In this document: positions 5,041-5,987 of the stretch, one piece after another
How positions within the stretch are numbered: position 1 is the stretch's first letter
How the letters are laid out: each line of letters opens with the position of its first letter
Assembly: GCA_013287025.1 (NCBI GenBank)
Contig: JABDEN010000048.1
Coordinates: 1-5,987, forward strand
Direction of reading: 5' to 3'
DNA length: 5,987 nucleotides
From: Gammaproteobacteria bacterium
GTDB lineage: Bacteria; Pseudomonadota; Gammaproteobacteria; DSM-16500
The notes under the pieces: model-generated
Told to the model about the DNA's origin: nothing
What the model saw: only the letters and a program-made list of their open reading frames with translations
Databases searched by the model: none
Program-made: the position numbers and the translations under genes

Positions 5041-5987
5041 TTGACCAAAACATTTGATAAAAAATCAGGGAAAAAATTTGTCTTTTTATCAAGAGATTAC
5101 TATCTCTATGCCAGTTTCATATTAGCTATAGTTATTATTTCATCTTTATGGTCAGCATTTGCCTTATATAAATCTCAAAAATCGGCGCTTGAAGAGCAGC
5201 TCATTGGTCAATCAAAATTAATCGACACCTCTTTAAGCAATTATCTCAATTATGTATCGCATATTGCCGAAGATAAAGGCCATAAAATTGCCTTAAAAAA
5301 AGGTGATTTAGTATACACTGCTGATCTTTTTAAACGCAATTTCTTCTTCCCAGTAACCAAATCCGGTCTAAAAAGAAAAGCTTTTATGTGGCCACATTTT
5401 TCTTGGATTGATAATAAAGGAAATATTTTGGTTAAAAGCGAAATTGGAATTTTGCCAAAACCTGAAAAAGCCAAAGCTTCGCAACATCTTTACCAATCAA
5501 GCATAAATAACTGGCAATTAAATTTATCGAATCCTTATTACGATCCGACAGAAGACAAAACCTTTATTGATGCTTCACTCGGCGTTTCAGATTTAAATAA
5601 TGAAAAATATATCGGCTCGATTGCTACCAGATTTAATATCGAAAAATTAATTGAAAACTTAAAGATTGATCTCAATACCGATACCAAATTTATTGTGCTA
5701 AATGAAGAGTTCAAAATTGTTATGGAATCTGATAATAAAGGAATTAATAACGATAAATTTTTCGCTAATAAACTAGTGAATATCAATCCTGATACCGATT
5801 TATCTGTTTTAAAAAACCAGATAAAATATCATGGCAATGTTTATAGAATTTATAAAAAATCTTCCGATTACCCTTTCATAATTTTAACCGGCCATAAAGC
5901 TAATTCTTTCCAAAAAGAATTTCTCATTACTTTAACTCAAAGATTCTTATTGTTATTTTTAGTCGTATTTTGCGTAGCAACAGCCTT
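5041..5987 (+). CDS. Membrane sensor protein, N-terminal part (Cache-like periplasmic domain; kinase or cyclase)
   Basis: The frame is open from TTG 5041 to the right edge: 315 codons, then truncated. Basic cytoplasmic residues are followed by TM1 (about 22-43), a periplasmic region (about 44-300), and TM2 starting at 302 (FLLLFLVVFCVATA). The periplasmic part has the look of a PDC/dCache sensor: WIDNKGNILVKSE (125-137), LNLSNPYYDPTEDKTFIDAS and SIATRFNIEKL, then a second alpha/beta unit. Such proteins usually end in a histidine kinase or a GGDEF domain, but that part is beyond the window. No ATG occurs in frame before codon 116, and starting there would delete TM1. TTG 5041 is therefore the best start, although no Shine-Dalgarno precedes it. 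It is divergent from the receptor-YfiR operon, a context that suggests YfiR or the receptor acts through it. Confidence 0.82.
   Translation, partial: MTKTFDKKSGKKFVFLSRDYYLYASFILAIVIISSLWSAFALYKSQKSALEEQLIGQSKLIDTSLSNYLNYVSHIAEDKGHKIALKKGDLVYTADLFKRNFFFPVTKSGLKRKAFMWPHFSWIDNKGNILVKSEIGILPKPEKAKASQHLYQSSINNWQLNLSNPYYDPTEDKTFIDASLGVSDLNNEKYIGSIATRFNIEKLIENLKIDLNTDTKFIVLNEEFKIVMESDNKGINNDKFFANKLVNINPDTDLSVLKNQIKYHGNVYRIYKKSSDYPFIILTGHKANSFQKEFLITLTQRFLLLFLVVFCVATA

Noticed and set aside
5250..5786. Two minus-strand open frames (5250-5474, 5538-5786)
   Set aside because: They are antisense to the sensor gene, whose own frame shows clear domain structure; they have no recognisable features.

Overview
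The window is AT-rich DNA from a Gram-negative bacterium. A TonB-dependent outer-membrane receptor, a periplasmic YfiR-type protein and a predicted outer-membrane lipoprotein show that there is an outer membrane. Starts mostly lack Shine-Dalgarno sequences, one start appears to be TTG, and a long intergenic region is full of palindromes. This would suit an AT-rich alphaproteobacterium of the Rickettsiales or Holosporales kind, but no phylogenetic marker is present and that placement is a guess.

Layout from left to right. (1) Positions 1-229 hold the end of a small lysine-rich protein with two C-x6-C motifs, followed by a very strong intrinsic terminator (274-317). (2) Positions 431-1096, minus strand, encode an unrecognised lipoprotein. 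(3) Positions 1148-1995 contain no conventional gene. They hold a dense series of inverted repeats, two micro-ORFs, and a pair of matched 18-bp palindromes that look like operators. (4) Positions 1996-2487, plus strand, encode an XRE-type HTH repressor whose promoter is overlapped by one of those palindromes. (5) Positions 2484-4967, minus strand, are a two-gene operon: a TonB-dependent receptor, then a YfiR/DUF4154 periplasmic protein. The YfiR gene ends by overlapping the 3' end of the repressor gene. (6) From 5041 to the window end, plus strand and divergent from the receptor, lies the sensor half of a membrane signalling protein: a TM segment, a Cache-like periplasmic domain of about 260 residues, and a second TM segment. 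Its output domain is beyond the window.

Receptor, YfiR and divergent sensor probably form one envelope signalling unit. The receptor would detect or import a ligand, YfiR would relay or restrain the signal in the periplasm, and the sensor would carry it to the cytoplasm. This resembles YfiBNR with a TonB receptor in place of the OmpA-like YfiB. That is inference from gene order and family knowledge.

The least explained part is 1385-1984. Three units share one design: a hairpin followed within 1-3 nt by a related 17-nt box centred on TTTGCG. One unit is inverted relative to the other two. On the opposite strand, all three boxes can be read as an Arg-Lys-containing peptide segment, and two of these reading frames begin with ATG. 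Next to them, the twin palindromes TGTTATAAATATATAACA and TGATATAAATATATATCA differ only at one symmetric base pair and probably bind the neighbouring repressor.
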